DNA of 64,000 nucleotides from Pseudomonas mucidolens. GTDB taxonomy: Bacteria > Pseudomonadota > Gammaproteobacteria > Pseudomonadales > Pseudomonadaceae. How positions within the stretch are numbered: position 1 is the stretch's first letter; every line of letters begins with the position of its first letter. The stretch lies in the NCBI RefSeq assembly GCF_900106045.1, contig NZ_LT629802.1, positions 1,054,001 to 1,118,000 of the forward strand, written 5' to 3'. Of the stretch, positions 26,894-38,065 are shown piece by piece. Position numbers and translations under genes: made by a program. The notes under the pieces are model-generated. The model searched no databases. It had not been told where the DNA came from and worked only from the letters and a program-made list of their open reading frames with translations.

Positions 26894-26924
26894 AAAAAGG
26901 GGAAGCCGATGGCTTCCCCTTTTT
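26894..26924 (-). terminator. Rho-independent terminator of tyrB
   Basis: AAAAAGGGGAAGCC-GAT-GGCTTCCCCTTTTT, an 11-bp or longer GC stem flanked by A and T runs, works in both directions. It lies 17 bp after the tyrB stop. Confidence 0.9.
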
Positions 26925-26940
26925 GACATCCTCTGCAGGT

Positions 26941-28137
26941 TTACAGCACCTGCACGATCGCCTTGGTCACGGCGCCAATATTCGCCTGGTTCAACGCCGC
27001 CACGCAGATGCGGCCTGTGTCCAGGGCGTAGATGCCGAATTCGTTGCGCAGGCGGGTGACTTGTTCAACGCTCAGGCCTGAGTAGGAGAACATTCCGCGC
27101 TGGCGACCGACGAAGCTGAAGTCGTGGCCGGGCGCAGCCTTGGCCAGTTCGGCGACCATCTGCTCGCGCATGCCACGGATGCGCAGGCGCATTTCGGCCA
27201 GTTCCGCTTCCCATTGGGCGCGCAGTTCCGGGCTGTTGAGCACCGCGGCGACAATCGCCGCGCCGTGGGTCGGCGGGTTGGAGTAGTTGGTGCGGATCAC
27301 GCGCTTGACCTGGGACAGGATGCGCGCGCTTTCTTCTTTCGATTCGCTGACGATGGACAGTGCGCCGACGCGCTCGCCATACAGCGAGAACGATTTGGAG
27401 AACGAGCTGGAGACGAAGAACGTCAGGCCCGATTCGGCGAACAGGCGCACAGCGGCGGCGTCTTCGTCGATGCCGTCACCAAAGCCCTGGTAGGCCATGT
27501 CGAGGAACGGCACGAGGTTTTTCGCCTTGACCACGTCCAGCACCTGTTGCCAGTCCGCCGGGCTCAGGTCGACGCCGGTCGGGTTGTGGCAACAGGCGTG
27601 CAAGACCACGATCGATTGGGGCGGCAGGGCGTTGAGGTCTTCCAGCAGGCCGGCACGGTTCACGTCGTGGGTGGCGGCGTCATAGTAGCGGTAGTTCTGT
27701 ACCGCAAAACCGGCGTTTTCAAACAGTGCGCGGTGGTTTTCCCAGCTTGGGTCACTGATGGCGACGACGGCGTCGGGCAACAGTTGCTTGAGGAAGTCGG
27801 CACCGATTTTCAGCGCGCCCGTCCCGCCGACGGCTTGCGCGGTGATCACGCGACCGGCGCTGAGCAGCGCTGAGTCGCTGCCGAACAGGAGTTTCTGTAC
27901 GGCCAGGTCGTAGGCGGCGATACCGTCGATCGGCAAGTAGCCACGGGCGGCGTGTTGCGCGACACGAATGGCCTCCGCTTCGGCAACGGCACGCAAGAGT
28001 GGAATCTTCCCCTCCTCATTGCAGTAAACGCCCACGCCCAGGTTGACCTTGGTGGTTCGGGTATCAGCGTTGAATGCTTCGTTGAGGCCCAGGATAGGAT
28101 CGCGTGGTGCCATTTCGACAGCGGAGAACAGGCTCAT
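26941..28137 (-). CDS. tyrB: Aromatic amino acid / aspartate aminotransferase
   Basis: The 398-residue PLP enzyme of class I aminotransferases has YRYYDAATHDVNRAGLLEDL near 160-179, HACCHNPTGVDLSP near 188-201 and the PLP lysine in SSSFSKSFSLYGERVGAL near 256. In Pseudomonas this enzyme next to uvrB transaminates aspartate, tyrosine and phenylalanine with 2-oxoglutarate. The start at 28137 is followed by MSLFSAVEMAPRDPILGL, standard for the family. Confidence 0.92.
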   Translation of the reverse strand: MSLFSAVEMAPRDPILGLNEAFNADTRTTKVNLGVGVYCNEEGKIPLLRAVAEAEAIRVAQHAARGYLPIDGIAAYDLAVQKLLFGSDSALLSAGRVITAQAVGGTGALKIGADFLKQLLPDAVVAISDPSWENHRALFENAGFAVQNYRYYDAATHDVNRAGLLEDLNALPPQSIVVLHACCHNPTGVDLSPADWQQVLDVVKAKNLVPFLDMAYQGFGDGIDEDAAAVRLFAESGLTFFVSSSFSKSFSLYGERVGALSIVSESKEESARILSQVKRVIRTNYSNPPTHGAAIVAAVLNSPELRAQWEAELAEMRLRIRGMREQMVAELAKAAPGHDFSFVGRQRGMFSYSGLSVEQVTRLRNEFGIYALDTGRICVAALNQANIGAVTKAIVQVL

Positions 28138-28486
28138 TTTTGCGGCGGCTCTGAGTGAGAAAAGGAGGGACGTGTCACGCTCCAGCCGAATGCACTAGAG
28201 CGATGCACAAACGGGGAGCTAGTATAGAGGCCATCACCGCTCGCGGCGACAGCCGAAACGGCTTTTCGGCCAAGTTTTTCGGTTTATTTTTCGACCGTTA
28301 GTCTTATTGCAACATTGATGGCGACCGGCATGTAGAACGATTGCCTTGAAACCGCTGATGTTCGCCTCCACTTCTACAGTTATCATGGTTTTTTCCTGCA
28401 ATGGGCGCTGTTACAGCCCTCGTTGCATGTGGTCTTTTCCGTCCCTGCCGGTTTCATCGCGCTGGGGGTGGCTTCAGAGGTACGTT

Positions 28487-30502
<2,016 letters not shown>

Positions 30503-30521
30503 CCCTTTTGTTCCTTACCCA

Positions 30522-30623
30522 TTGTAGGAGCGAGCCTGCTCGCGAAAAACCTCAACGATAACGCGGGCATTCTGGTTAAACGCGATGTCCTCGCGTTCTT
30601 CGCGAGCAAGCTAGCTCCTACAA
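30522..30623. repeat. REP pair (REPIN-like)
   Basis: TTGTAGGAGCGAGCCTGCTC at 30522 faces its inverted copy ending at 30623 (GCGAGCAAGCTAGCTCCTAC). Each arm has a one-base change from the pair at 2836-2936. Confidence 0.88.
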
Positions 30624-30695
30624 TATGGAACTCGGGGCTGTTACCATTCGCCCCTTGCTTCAATTTTCAGCTTTATTGCCCATTCGAGACCCGTC

Positions 30696-32177
30696 ATGAC
30701 CACCGTCCGCACGCGCATCGCGCCATCGCCCACTGGGGATCCCCACGTCGGCACTGCCTACATCGCCTTGTTCAACTACTGCTTTGCCAAGCAGCACGGC
30801 GGTGAATTCATCCTGCGGATCGAAGACACCGACCAACTGCGCTCGACCCGCGAGTCGGAGCAGCAGATTTTTGATGCCCTGCGCTGGTTGGGTATCACCT
30901 GGGCCGAAGGTCCGGATGTCGGCGGTCCACACGGTCCGTATCGCCAGAGCGAGCGCAGCGAGATCTACAAAAAGTACACTCAGCAACTGGTCGATATGGG
31001 CCACGCTTTCCCGTGCTTCTGCACCGCCGAAGAACTCGACCAGATGCGCGCCGAACAACAGGCCCGCGGTGAGACTCCGCGCTACGACGGCCGCGCACTG
31101 TTGCTGTCCAAGGAAGAAGTGGCCCGGCGCCTGGCGGCAGGCGAACCCCACGTGATCCGCATGAAAGTGCCGAGCGAGGGCGTGTGCGTGGTGCCGGACA
31201 TGCTGCGTGGCGATGTCGAGATCCCGTGGGATCGCATGGACATGCAGGTGCTGATGAAGACCGACGGCCTGCCGACCTACTTCCTGGCTAACGTCGTCGA
31301 TGACCACCTGATGGGCATCACCCACGTGCTGCGTGGCGAAGAGTGGCTGCCGTCGGCGCCCAAACTGATTCTGCTTTACGAGTACTTCGGCTGGGAGCAA
31401 CCGCAGTTGTGCTACATGCCACTGCTGCGTAACCCGGACAAGAGCAAGTTGTCGAAGCGCAAGAACCCGACTTCGGTGACGTTCTACGAGCGCATGGGTT
31501 TTATGCCCGAAGCGATGCTCAACTACCTGGGCCGCATGGGTTGGTCGATGCCGGATGAACGCGAGAAGTTCTCGCTGCAGGAAATGGTCGACAATTTTGA
31601 CCTGTCCCGCGTCTCCCTTGGCGGGCCGATTTTCGACATCGAGAAATTGTCGTGGCTCAATGGCCAATGGTTGCGTGACCTGCCGGTGGAAGAATTCGCC
31701 AGCCGGGTACAGCAGTGGGCGTTGAATCCCGAGTACATGATGAAGATTGCACCGCATGTGCAGGGCAGGGTGGAAACCTTTAGCCAGATCGCGCCGTTGG
31801 CCGGTTTCTTTTTTGCCGGTGGCGTGGCGCCCGATGCCAAGCTGTTTGAATCCAAGAAGCTCTCGGGTGATCAGGTTCGCCAGTTGATGCAGTTGATTCT
31901 GTGGAAGCTGGAAAGCCTGCGCCAGTGGGAAAAGGAGGCCATTACCGCGACGATCCAGGCCGTGGTCGAGTCTCTGGAGTTGAAACTGCGGGATGCCATG
32001 CCGTTGATGTTTGCCGCGATCACCGGGCAAGCCAGTTCGGTCTCGGTACTCGATGCGATGGAAATTCTCGGTCCGGATCTGACCCGTTTCCGTCTGCGCC
32101 AAGCCCTTGATTTGCTTGGTGGTGTGTCGAAGAAAGAAAACAAGGAATGGGAAAAGCTGCTGGGCGCTATCGCTTAA
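30696..32177 (+). CDS. gltX: Glutamyl-tRNA synthetase
   Basis: The 493-residue class I synthetase has the HIGH-type motif [16 protein letters not shown] (about 9-24) and the KMSKS-type motif [10 protein letters not shown] (about 249-258). It charges tRNA-Glu, two genes of which lie just downstream. The start ATG at 30696 agrees with the family N-terminus [14 protein letters not shown]. Confidence 0.97.
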   Translation: MTTVRTRIAPSPTGDPHVGTAYIALFNYCFAKQHGGEFILRIEDTDQLRSTRESEQQIFDALRWLGITWAEGPDVGGPHGPYRQSERSEIYKKYTQQLVDMGHAFPCFCTAEELDQMRAEQQARGETPRYDGRALLLSKEEVARRLAAGEPHVIRMKVPSEGVCVVPDMLRGDVEIPWDRMDMQVLMKTDGLPTYFLANVVDDHLMGITHVLRGEEWLPSAPKLILLYEYFGWEQPQLCYMPLLRNPDKSKLSKRKNPTSVTFYERMGFMPEAMLNYLGRMGWSMPDEREKFSLQEMVDNFDLSRVSLGGPIFDIEKLSWLNGQWLRDLPVEEFASRVQQWALNPEYMMKIAPHVQGRVETFSQIAPLAGFFFAGGVAPDAKLFESKKLSGDQVRQLMQLILWKLESLRQWEKEAITATIQAVVESLELKLRDAMPLMFAAITGQASSVSVLDAMEILGPDLTRFRLRQALDLLGGVSKKENKEWEKLLGAIA

Positions 32178-32194
32178 GCCCGCTGCTGTATGGG

Positions 32195-32220
32195 TCAAAC
32201 CCCGGCTTTGCGGGGTTTGA
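32195..32220 (+). terminator. Terminator-like hairpin after gltX
   Basis: TCAAACCCCG-GCTTTG-CGGGGTTTGA, a 10-bp stem, 17 bp after the gltX stop. No long T-run follows. Confidence 0.7.
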
Positions 32221-32324
32221 TCGGTAAGTGATTGTTATGCCGACAAAAAATTTTGAAAATTGTTGAAAAAAAATTTGACAGCTTTCCAATACGCCCTTAA
32301 GATTCGCCCCGTCCTCACCGACGA

Positions 32325-32400
<76 letters not shown>

Positions 32401-32489
32401 ATTTACAGGTTCAAGGTCTGGCCACACCGTCCTTGAATCGATCAGGCCAGTTTCCCAGACCGGCTTGATCATGTTGTACAGAAGGTTTT

Positions 32490-32565
32490 GTCCCCTTCGT
32501 CTAGTGGCCTAGGACACCGCCCTTTCACGGCGGTAACAGGGGTTCGAGTCCCCTAGGGGACGCCA
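32490..32565 (+). tRNA. tRNA-Glu (TTC), copy 1
   Basis: 76 bases with CCA... ending GGGGACGCCA. The anticodon arm CCGCC-CTTTCAC-GGCGG gives anticodon TTC. Confidence 0.97.
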
Positions 32566-32615
32566 GTTTCAACAAGCAGCTCGCAAGGTCTGCTGCGCCG
32601 CGAGGCGAAAAATCC

Positions 32616-32691
<76 letters not shown>

Positions 32692-32782
32692 ATTTACAGG
32701 TTCAAGGTTGCGGCCACAGCGTCCTTGAATCGATCAGGCCAGGTTTCAAGTTCAGCCTGATCAAATTGTATAGAAGGTTTGT

Positions 32783-32858
32783 GTCCCCTTCGTCTAGTGG
32801 CCTAGGACACCGCCCTTTCACGGCGGTAACAGGGGTTCGAGTCCCCTAGGGGACGCCA
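32783..32858 (+). tRNA. tRNA-Glu (TTC), copy 2
   Basis: Identical to the copy at 32490-32565, the last tRNA of the cluster. Confidence 0.97.
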
Positions 32859-32883
32859 CGATTACCCGCTCTGCGGGATTTAT

Positions 32884-32914
32884 AAGGGTCATTCGATTAT
32901 TGAATGGCCCTTTT
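32884..32914 (+). terminator. Terminator of the tRNA cluster
   Basis: AAGGGTCATTC-GATTATT-GAATGGCCCTTTT: stem with one mismatch followed by T-rich sequence, 26 bp after the last tRNA. Confidence 0.8.
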
Positions 32915-33048
32915 GTTTGTCTGGCGTTTGGGTTTCTCCCCGCCCCTTCCTCCTCCCTCTATATCTTCTCCTGACCAGCGGTCATATTCGGCGCTTGCGA
33001 AAAATAATTATGAGTATAATATTTTATTCGTAATATTCGGAGGCAGTG

Positions 33049-33588
33049 ATGAGCGATAAAAAAGCACAAACCCGAGAACGCATTCTGCAGGCCGCCAGCG
33101 CCGCGTTGATCCAGCGCGGCCCAGCCGAGCCTAGTGTGGGCGAGGTCATGGGGGCGGCGGGGCTGACCGTCGGTGGCTTCTACGCGCACTTTGAAAGCAA
33201 GGATGCGTTGATGTTGGAGGCGTTTCAGCAACTGCTGGCACGGCGTCGAGCGGCTATTGAGGAGATGGATGCGAGCCTCACCGGTGAAGAGCGTCGCGCC
33301 TTGGTGGCGGCGTTCTATCTGTCACGCAAACACCGCGATTCTACTGAGCAAGCCTGTCCGATGCCGGCAACGGTCGGCGAGATGGGGCGCTTGCCGGACG
33401 GCTTTCGCGAAGTATTGAGTGAGCACATCGAGCTGATGGCCGCACAGCTGGCTACCCATCCGGAAGAAACCGACAACGCGCTGGCTGATATGGCGCTGAT
33501 GATTGGTGGTCTGATCCTGGCTCGCGGCCTGGGGCCGGGAGAATTGTCGGATCGCATATTGCGTGCATCCAAGTCGGCAGTGCGCTGA
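33049..33588 (+). CDS. TetR-family transcriptional regulator
   Basis: The 179-residue protein starts MSDKKAQTRERILQAAS and has the TetR helix-turn-helix (PSVGEVMGAAGLTVGGFYAHF, about 29-49), then a ligand domain. ATG at 33049 has CGGAGG 5-6 bases upstream. The leader (33000-33040) is AT-rich with repeated AATATT and ATTCG words, probably the operator. It precedes the hydrolase gene by 28 bp and may control it. Confidence 0.88.
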   Translation: MSDKKAQTRERILQAASAALIQRGPAEPSVGEVMGAAGLTVGGFYAHFESKDALMLEAFQQLLARRRAAIEEMDASLTGEERRALVAAFYLSRKHRDSTEQACPMPATVGEMGRLPDGFREVLSEHIELMAAQLATHPEETDNALADMALMIGGLILARGLGPGELSDRILRASKSAVR

Positions 33589-33616
33589 GAAGGCTCTGGA
33601 ACCTGAGGAGTGAATG

Positions 33617-34450
33617 ATGGGCACGTTAAAGTGGGTTCGTGGCGTCAACGGTGCCGTCGGCAGGCTGGCGCCGCAGACCATTGCCAGCAAGATGCGCCGT
33701 GTTTTCATGACGCCTCGGGATTTACCGCCACGCGATTGGGAGTTGCCGCTGCTCGCGCAATCAGAGCGCATTACGTTGCGGTTCGGTTTGTCTGCTCTGC
33801 GTTGGGGGCAAGGGCCGACGGTGTTAATGATGCACGGCTGGGAAGGGCGCCCAACTCAGTTCGCCAGCCTGATCACGGCATTGGTTGATGCCGGTTATTC
33901 AGTGATCGCCCTTGAGGGGCCGGCCCATGGTCGCTCGCCAGGTCATGAAGCTCACGTGCTGCTGTTTGCCCGGGCGATGCTTGAGGCGGCGGCCGAGTTA
34001 CCGCCGCTGCACGCGGTAGTCGGTCACTCGATGGGCGGCGCCAGTGCCATGCTGGCCGTGCAGTTGGGCTTGCGCGCCAATGCGTTAGTGAGTATTTCCG
34101 CACCTTCGAGGTTTCTCGATGTACTACGTGGTTTTGCCGGCATGGTCGGGCTGCCGGCGCGGGCGCGGGCGGCGTTTATCCAGCAGGTCGAGCACGCGTT
34201 CGGCATGCCGCTCAAGCGCTTGGATGTAGCGCATTATCAACTGAACCTGCCGGGCCTGATCGTGCATGCTGCAGACGATGACGTGGTGCCGGTCAAGGCG
34301 TCCCAAGCGATTCACGAGGCCTGGTTCGACAGCCGCCTGCTGCGCCTGGAGCAAGGCGGGCACCAGAAAGTGCTGGCTGACCCGCGGGTGATTGAAAGTG
34401 TGCTGGCGTTAGTGGCCGGTTGTCGTCAGTCCGAACGCCAAACCGCTTGA
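33617..34450 (+). CDS. Alpha/beta hydrolase
   Basis: The 277-residue cytoplasmic hydrolase has the oxyanion motif MHGWEGRPTQF near 71-81 and the nucleophile elbow VGHSMGGASAML near 135-146. The Asp is in HAADDDVVPVKAS and the His in GGHQKVLADP near the end. A substrate cannot be named. TGAGGAG lies 6 bases before ATG 33617; ATG 33614 is also possible. It follows the TetR gene closely. Confidence 0.83.
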   Translation: MGTLKWVRGVNGAVGRLAPQTIASKMRRVFMTPRDLPPRDWELPLLAQSERITLRFGLSALRWGQGPTVLMMHGWEGRPTQFASLITALVDAGYSVIALEGPAHGRSPGHEAHVLLFARAMLEAAAELPPLHAVVGHSMGGASAMLAVQLGLRANALVSISAPSRFLDVLRGFAGMVGLPARARAAFIQQVEHAFGMPLKRLDVAHYQLNLPGLIVHAADDDVVPVKASQAIHEAWFDSRLLRLEQGGHQKVLADPRVIESVLALVAGCRQSERQTA

Positions 34451-34505
34451 GAGGATCATTGGGTTACACTGCTCGCTGCCGACATTAATCGACCGGGAGC
34501 AAGGC

Positions 34506-34937
34506 ATGGGCTGGGATCTGGCAACACCGTTTATCATTGATCTGTCGGTCGGGCCTGAAGATATCGACGGTCTCGGCCACGCCAATAACGCGGTGTACGT
34601 AGCCTGGCTGGAACGTTGTGCCTGGCGCCACTCCCAGCGTCTGGGGTTGGATCTCACTGCGTACCGACGCCTCGATCGAGCCATGGCGGTGGTGCGCCAT
34701 GAGATCGATTACCTGGCTGCGGGTTACGAGGGTGATGAGTTGCAGCTGGCAACCTGGATCGTCGATTGGGATCAGCGCTTGAAAATGACCCGGCGTTTCC
34801 AGCTGCTGCGTCCCCGTGACGGCAGCACCCTGTTGCGCGCGCAAACCACCTTTGTCTGTATCGAACTGTCTAGCGGCAAACCCAAACGCATGCCGGCGGA
34901 GTTCATCGATGGCTATGGTGTGGCGTTGCACACCTGA
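34506..34937 (+). CDS. Hot-dog fold acyl-CoA thioesterase (4HBT/YbgC-like)
   Basis: The 143-residue protein has the hot-dog signature DIDGLGHANNAVYVAWLERC near residues 19-38, with the catalytic Asp of the 4-hydroxybenzoyl-CoA thioesterase family. It hydrolyses an acyl-CoA of unknown chain. It stands 55 bp after the hydrolase gene with a GGGAGCAAGGC ribosome site. Confidence 0.85.
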   Translation: MGWDLATPFIIDLSVGPEDIDGLGHANNAVYVAWLERCAWRHSQRLGLDLTAYRRLDRAMAVVRHEIDYLAAGYEGDELQLATWIVDWDQRLKMTRRFQLLRPRDGSTLLRAQTTFVCIELSSGKPKRMPAEFIDGYGVALHT

Positions 34938-35018
34938 CACATGGATTAACCGTTGCGCTGGGAAACCAGTAAACTGCGCTGCGTTTTTCGTAGCCTTGTT
35001 TTTCATTGAGTGTTTTCC

Positions 35019-35978
35019 ATGCAAATTGCTTTGGCGCCCATGGAGGGGTTGGTCGACAACATCCTGCGGGACGTGCTGACCCGTGTTGGCGGTATCGATT
35101 GGTGCGTGACCGAGTTTATCCGGGTCAACGACCGCCTGCTGACGCCGGCCTATTTCCACAAACTCGCGCCTGAATTGCTGCACGGTGCCCAAACCGCCGC
35201 CGGTGTGCCATTGCGCGTGCAATTGCTCGGCTCCGACCCGGTATGCCTGGCGGAAAACGCCGTATTGGCCTGTGAACTCGGCTCCGAGGTGATCGACCTG
35301 AACTTCGGCTGCCCGGCCAAGACGGTCAACAAGTCACGCGGTGGCGCCGTGCTGCTCAAGGAGCCGGAGCTGCTCAACCGGATCGTTGAACATGTGCGTC
35401 GGGCGGTGCCTGCGCACATCCCGGTGACGGCCAAGATGCGCCTGGGCTTCGACAGCCCGGATGGCGCGCTGGTATGTGCCACGGCGCTGGCCGAAGGCGG
35501 TGCGTCTCACATCGTCGTGCATGCGCGGACCAAGACCGATGGCTACAAGCCGCCCGCCCATTGGGAGTGGATCCCGAGGGTGCAAGATGTGGTCAAGGTG
35601 CCAGTATTCGCCAATGGGGATATCTGGAGTGTCGAGGACTGGCGGCGTTGTCGGGAGATCAGTGGAGCCGAGGACATCATGCTCGGCCGCGGCCTGGTCG
35701 CGCGTCCGGACCTCGCGCGGCAAATCGCTGCAGCGCGTGCCGGCGAAGAGATCGTCGAGATGACCTGGGAGCAGATGCAGCCCATGCTACGGGAGTTTTG
35801 GTCGCAATCGGTGGCGCAACTGACTGAACGGCAGGCGCCAGGACGTTTAAAGCAATGGCTGGCCATGCTGACGCGCAATTATCCGCAGGCGGTGGAGCTG
35901 TTTACGGCCCTGCGCCGGGAAACCGATCTGCAGCAAGTCAGTGGTTTGTTGGGCATGGCGCATCCTGCAGCAGCGTAA
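35019..35978 (+). CDS. dusC: tRNA-dihydrouridine(16) synthase DusC
   Basis: The 319-residue FMN enzyme begins [14 protein letters not shown] and has [20 protein letters not shown] (about 92-111) with the active-site Cys in [24 protein letters not shown] (about 169-187) is typical of DusC. It reduces U16 in tRNA. ATG at 35019 is preferred to the GTG at 35010 because it gives the family N-terminus. Confidence 0.92.
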   Translation: MQIALAPMEGLVDNILRDVLTRVGGIDWCVTEFIRVNDRLLTPAYFHKLAPELLHGAQTAAGVPLRVQLLGSDPVCLAENAVLACELGSEVIDLNFGCPAKTVNKSRGGAVLLKEPELLNRIVEHVRRAVPAHIPVTAKMRLGFDSPDGALVCATALAEGGASHIVVHARTKTDGYKPPAHWEWIPRVQDVVKVPVFANGDIWSVEDWRRCREISGAEDIMLGRGLVARPDLARQIAAARAGEEIVEMTWEQMQPMLREFWSQSVAQLTERQAPGRLKQWLAMLTRNYPQAVELFTALRRETDLQQVSGLLGMAHPAAA

Positions 35979-35997
35979 ATTTTTTTCAAAAAGATCT

Positions 35998-36026
35998 CTT
36001 GAAATGCAAGCGGCGATCCTTATCTA
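35998..36026 (+). promoter_or_regulatory. Heat-shock (sigma-32) promoter of ibpA
   Basis: CTTGAAA at 35998-36004, then CCTTATCTA at 36018-36026 after 13 bases. The -35 is a perfect sigma-32 consensus; the -10 matches partly, as in other Pseudomonas ibpA promoters. Confidence 0.65.
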
Positions 36027-36033
36027 GGGAGTA

Positions 36034-36095
36034 CACGATGCCGAATTCGGGTCGTGGAGATAAAAACCTTGCTGATATTTCAGGAGATTTGAACC
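36034..36095 (+). promoter_or_regulatory. ROSE-like RNA thermometer in the ibpA leader
   Basis: The short leader folds into two hairpins. The first is CACGA (36034-36038) with TCGTG (36052-36056), enclosing CCGAATTCGG. In the second, CTTGCTGA (36068-36075) faces TCAGGAG (36080-36086), so TTGCT covers the AGGAG ribosome site. The TTGCT/AGGA pairing with an extra G is the hallmark of ROSE thermometers, which open on heating. Short two-hairpin versions are known for ibpA in Pseudomonas. Confidence 0.7.
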
Positions 36096-36545
36096 ATGAG
36101 TACTGCATTTTCCCTGGCGCCGCTGTTTCGCTCTTCCGTGGGTTTCGACCGTTTCAACGACCTGTTCGAGACCGCGCTGCGCAATGAGCCCGGCAGCAGC
36201 TACCCGCCCTATAACGTCGAGGAGCACGGTGATGATCAATACCGCATCGTGATCGCGGCGGCCGGCTTGCAGGAAGACGATCTGGAGCTGCAAGTGGAGA
36301 AAGGCGTCTTGACCGTCAGTGGCGGCAAGCGCGATCCCAAGGCTGAGAGCGTCACTTACCTGCATCAGGGCATTGCCCAGCGCGCTTTCAAATTGTCGTT
36401 CCGCTTGGCGGATCACATTGAAATCAAGGCCGCGGACCTGAGCAACGGGCTGCTGAGTATCGACCTGCTACGGGTTGTACCGGAAGAGGCGAAAGCCAAG
36501 CGTATCCCGATCAATGGGGCGCAGAAGCCTGCCTTGCAGCATTAA
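36096..36545 (+). CDS. ibpA: Small heat-shock protein IbpA (Hsp20)
   Basis: The 149-residue alpha-crystallin-domain chaperone has the core from YPPYNVEEHGDDQYRIVIAA (about 36-55) to LLSIDLLRVVPEE (about 115-127) and an IPI (I-x-I) motif near 133 for oligomer contacts. It binds unfolding proteins in the cytoplasm under heat. The promoter and thermometer upstream predict double control by sigma-32 and temperature. Confidence 0.95.
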   Translation: MSTAFSLAPLFRSSVGFDRFNDLFETALRNEPGSSYPPYNVEEHGDDQYRIVIAAAGLQEDDLELQVEKGVLTVSGGKRDPKAESVTYLHQGIAQRAFKLSFRLADHIEIKAADLSNGLLSIDLLRVVPEEAKAKRIPINGAQKPALQH

Positions 36546-36576
36546 GTAGTCACTTTTTCAATTACACGCAGTCAAG

Positions 36577-36602
36577 AAGGGCGCCACTGGCGCCCTTTTT
36601 TG
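36577..36602 (+). terminator. Rho-independent terminator of ibpA
   Basis: AAGGGCGCCA-CT-GGCGCCCTTTTTTG: a strong GC stem followed by six T, 31 bp after the stop. Confidence 0.93.
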
Positions 36603-36816
36603 TGCGCGTCGTTCAGCCGCTCAAGTGTGGCAGGACACTACACGGCGCAACTCGCCTGCTCATCTGGCGGCGGCGCGCCGAACACCCCGGCACGCCGCGT
36701 GGAGCGGGGTGTGGCGCAGGTCACAGGCGTCGGATAAATCCTGCAGATGGACAGATTAAGCCTCTAGGCACTGAAGCCGTTTTAACCGTTTGCAGTGTAT
36801 GGTTACTTGTGCTGCT
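36603..36816. other. Intergenic region with an imperfect inverted repeat
   Basis: No gene is seen between the ibpA terminator and the hrp-box promoter. GCGCCGAACACCCC (36675-36688) and GGGGTGTGGCGC (36706-36717) form a long imperfect stem that may insulate the next unit. Confidence 0.5.
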
Positions 36817-36844
36817 GGAACGCGTAAGCCCTTTCGGCCACTTA
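36817..36844 (+). promoter_or_regulatory. Candidate hrp box (HrpL-dependent promoter)
   Basis: GGAACG (36817-36822), 15 bases, then CCACTTA (36838-36844). The HrpL sigma-factor consensus is GGAACC-N15/16-CCACNNA, so only the last base of the -35 block differs. It lies 104 bp before the first of three effector-like genes on the same strand. HrpL drives type III secretion genes in plant-associated Pseudomonas. Confidence 0.6.
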
Positions 36845-36947
36845 CGACATGTACTAAGCACGATCTGATAGTGATTCGGACTTATCTGATCGTGATAAGG
36901 CTTTTGTTGCTTAGTGCTTTCTTAAGCTGGCCACTCTGGAGAAGCCC

Positions 36948-37886
36948 ATGCGCATATCGGGTCAATGTAACGGTGTCGATATTCACTCATTCGCACAGGA
37001 TAAGCAGGCAGCAAGTCAGGCACATGCAAAACGTGCACGTCATTGGCAATACTCCACTGCTATTCACCATCCACAACCTCCCGCCACGCCTCAACGTCAG
37101 ACTATGGACATGGAAGGTTTGCGAAGTATGGTGGATGCGATAAAAAAAATGATCGGCTTGTTCGATGGCATGATAAATAAACTCAGGGAAACACTTTCTC
37201 CGAATCCGACTCGTTTCTCGCCGGGCAAACCTGGTTTTGTACCGTTTGTGCCTGAACCGAGGGTTGCACCGGCTGTGGTGACGCCGGTGCGGCCGTCCCC
37301 AGTCATGCCAGAGTATGTCCCCGGCAAAAAGCCCGACGATATATGGGGTGGTTTCCGCCAGGGAACCGATGGTAACTGCGTGACGGTCTCTGCGATTAAG
37401 GCGGCGATGATGCGGTTTGGACAAAAACCTCGGGATATATTCAAGGAGGTGGAGAAGACCGAGGCCGGTTTTGATGTGGTGATGCGCGATGGCTTTAAAC
37501 TTCAGTTGACTCACGATGAACTGCAAATCGCTGCCAGACGCTCAGCGTTCCTCGGCAATAATCGAGACATGCTCGACGACGCACACTTTCTGTTCGCCGC
37601 CAGTGCCAAACGCGCGCAGCTGGAGAATAACGACCGCACGGCGGCACATAGTTTCCAGCAGGCGATACGAACATTGAACGATGGCGAACATTCGCGAGAG
37701 GGATTAATGCGCCTCGGCCTGAGAGAACATGTTCGCAATGTTCCGTTATCGGCATTACTTAATGGCATGGTTGGCACTATTGAACGACGCGGACATTCTG
37801 TGGCAGTGATTGATGGCGTCGAAGAGTTGTGGGGCCGCCGAGGCAGAACTCCCTATTGGCCAGAAACCATTACCGGGCTTGTGTGA
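36948..37886 (+). CDS. Putative type III effector, papain-like cysteine protease (paralog 1)
   Basis: A 312-residue soluble protein without Sec signal. The N-terminus (MRISGQCNGVDIHSF) has Ile at 3 and no acidic residue before 11, as type III signals do in P. syringae. A proline-rich linker (about 85-128) leads to a C-terminal domain. There, GFRQGTDGNCVTVSAIKAAM places Gln138 six residues before Cys144, the spacing of the oxyanion Gln and nucleophile of papain. RRGHSVAVIDG holds His283. I know no named family for it. ATG 36948 has GGAGA at proper distance and follows the hrp box. Its sisters are at 38066 and 39066. Protease activity and secretion are inferred. Confidence 0.75.
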   Translation: MRISGQCNGVDIHSFAQDKQAASQAHAKRARHWQYSTAIHHPQPPATPQRQTMDMEGLRSMVDAIKKMIGLFDGMINKLRETLSPNPTRFSPGKPGFVPFVPEPRVAPAVVTPVRPSPVMPEYVPGKKPDDIWGGFRQGTDGNCVTVSAIKAAMMRFGQKPRDIFKEVEKTEAGFDVVMRDGFKLQLTHDELQIAARRSAFLGNNRDMLDDAHFLFAASAKRAQLENNDRTAAHSFQQAIRTLNDGEHSREGLMRLGLREHVRNVPLSALLNGMVGTIERRGHSVAVIDGVEELWGRRGRTPYWPETITGLV

Positions 37887-38065
37887 GCTCACGTATCGCT
37901 CAGCGCTTATATAAAGTTATCCATGGGCTACGGCGAGGTTTTAATACCTGCAACTTATTGCACGGCGTGTGTCTGCTCTAATCAAACAATCGCTACGCCC
38001 TTAATCACCTTACGACCTCGCCGCGCAACATAACGATCTCGTTGTTTCACTAAAAGGTTTTTAGC

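Noticed and set aside
28140..28486. LexA box before uvrB
   Set aside because: No CTG-N10-CAG-type site with the right core was found in the leader.
30660..32198. 512-residue open frame antisense to gltX
   Set aside because: Shadow frame; rich in His/Gln/Arg, while gltX is certain.
37887..38065. Separate hrp box for paralogs 2 and 3
   Set aside because: No GGAAC-type block in the 179 bp; they may be read from the promoter at 36817 or from an unrecognised one.
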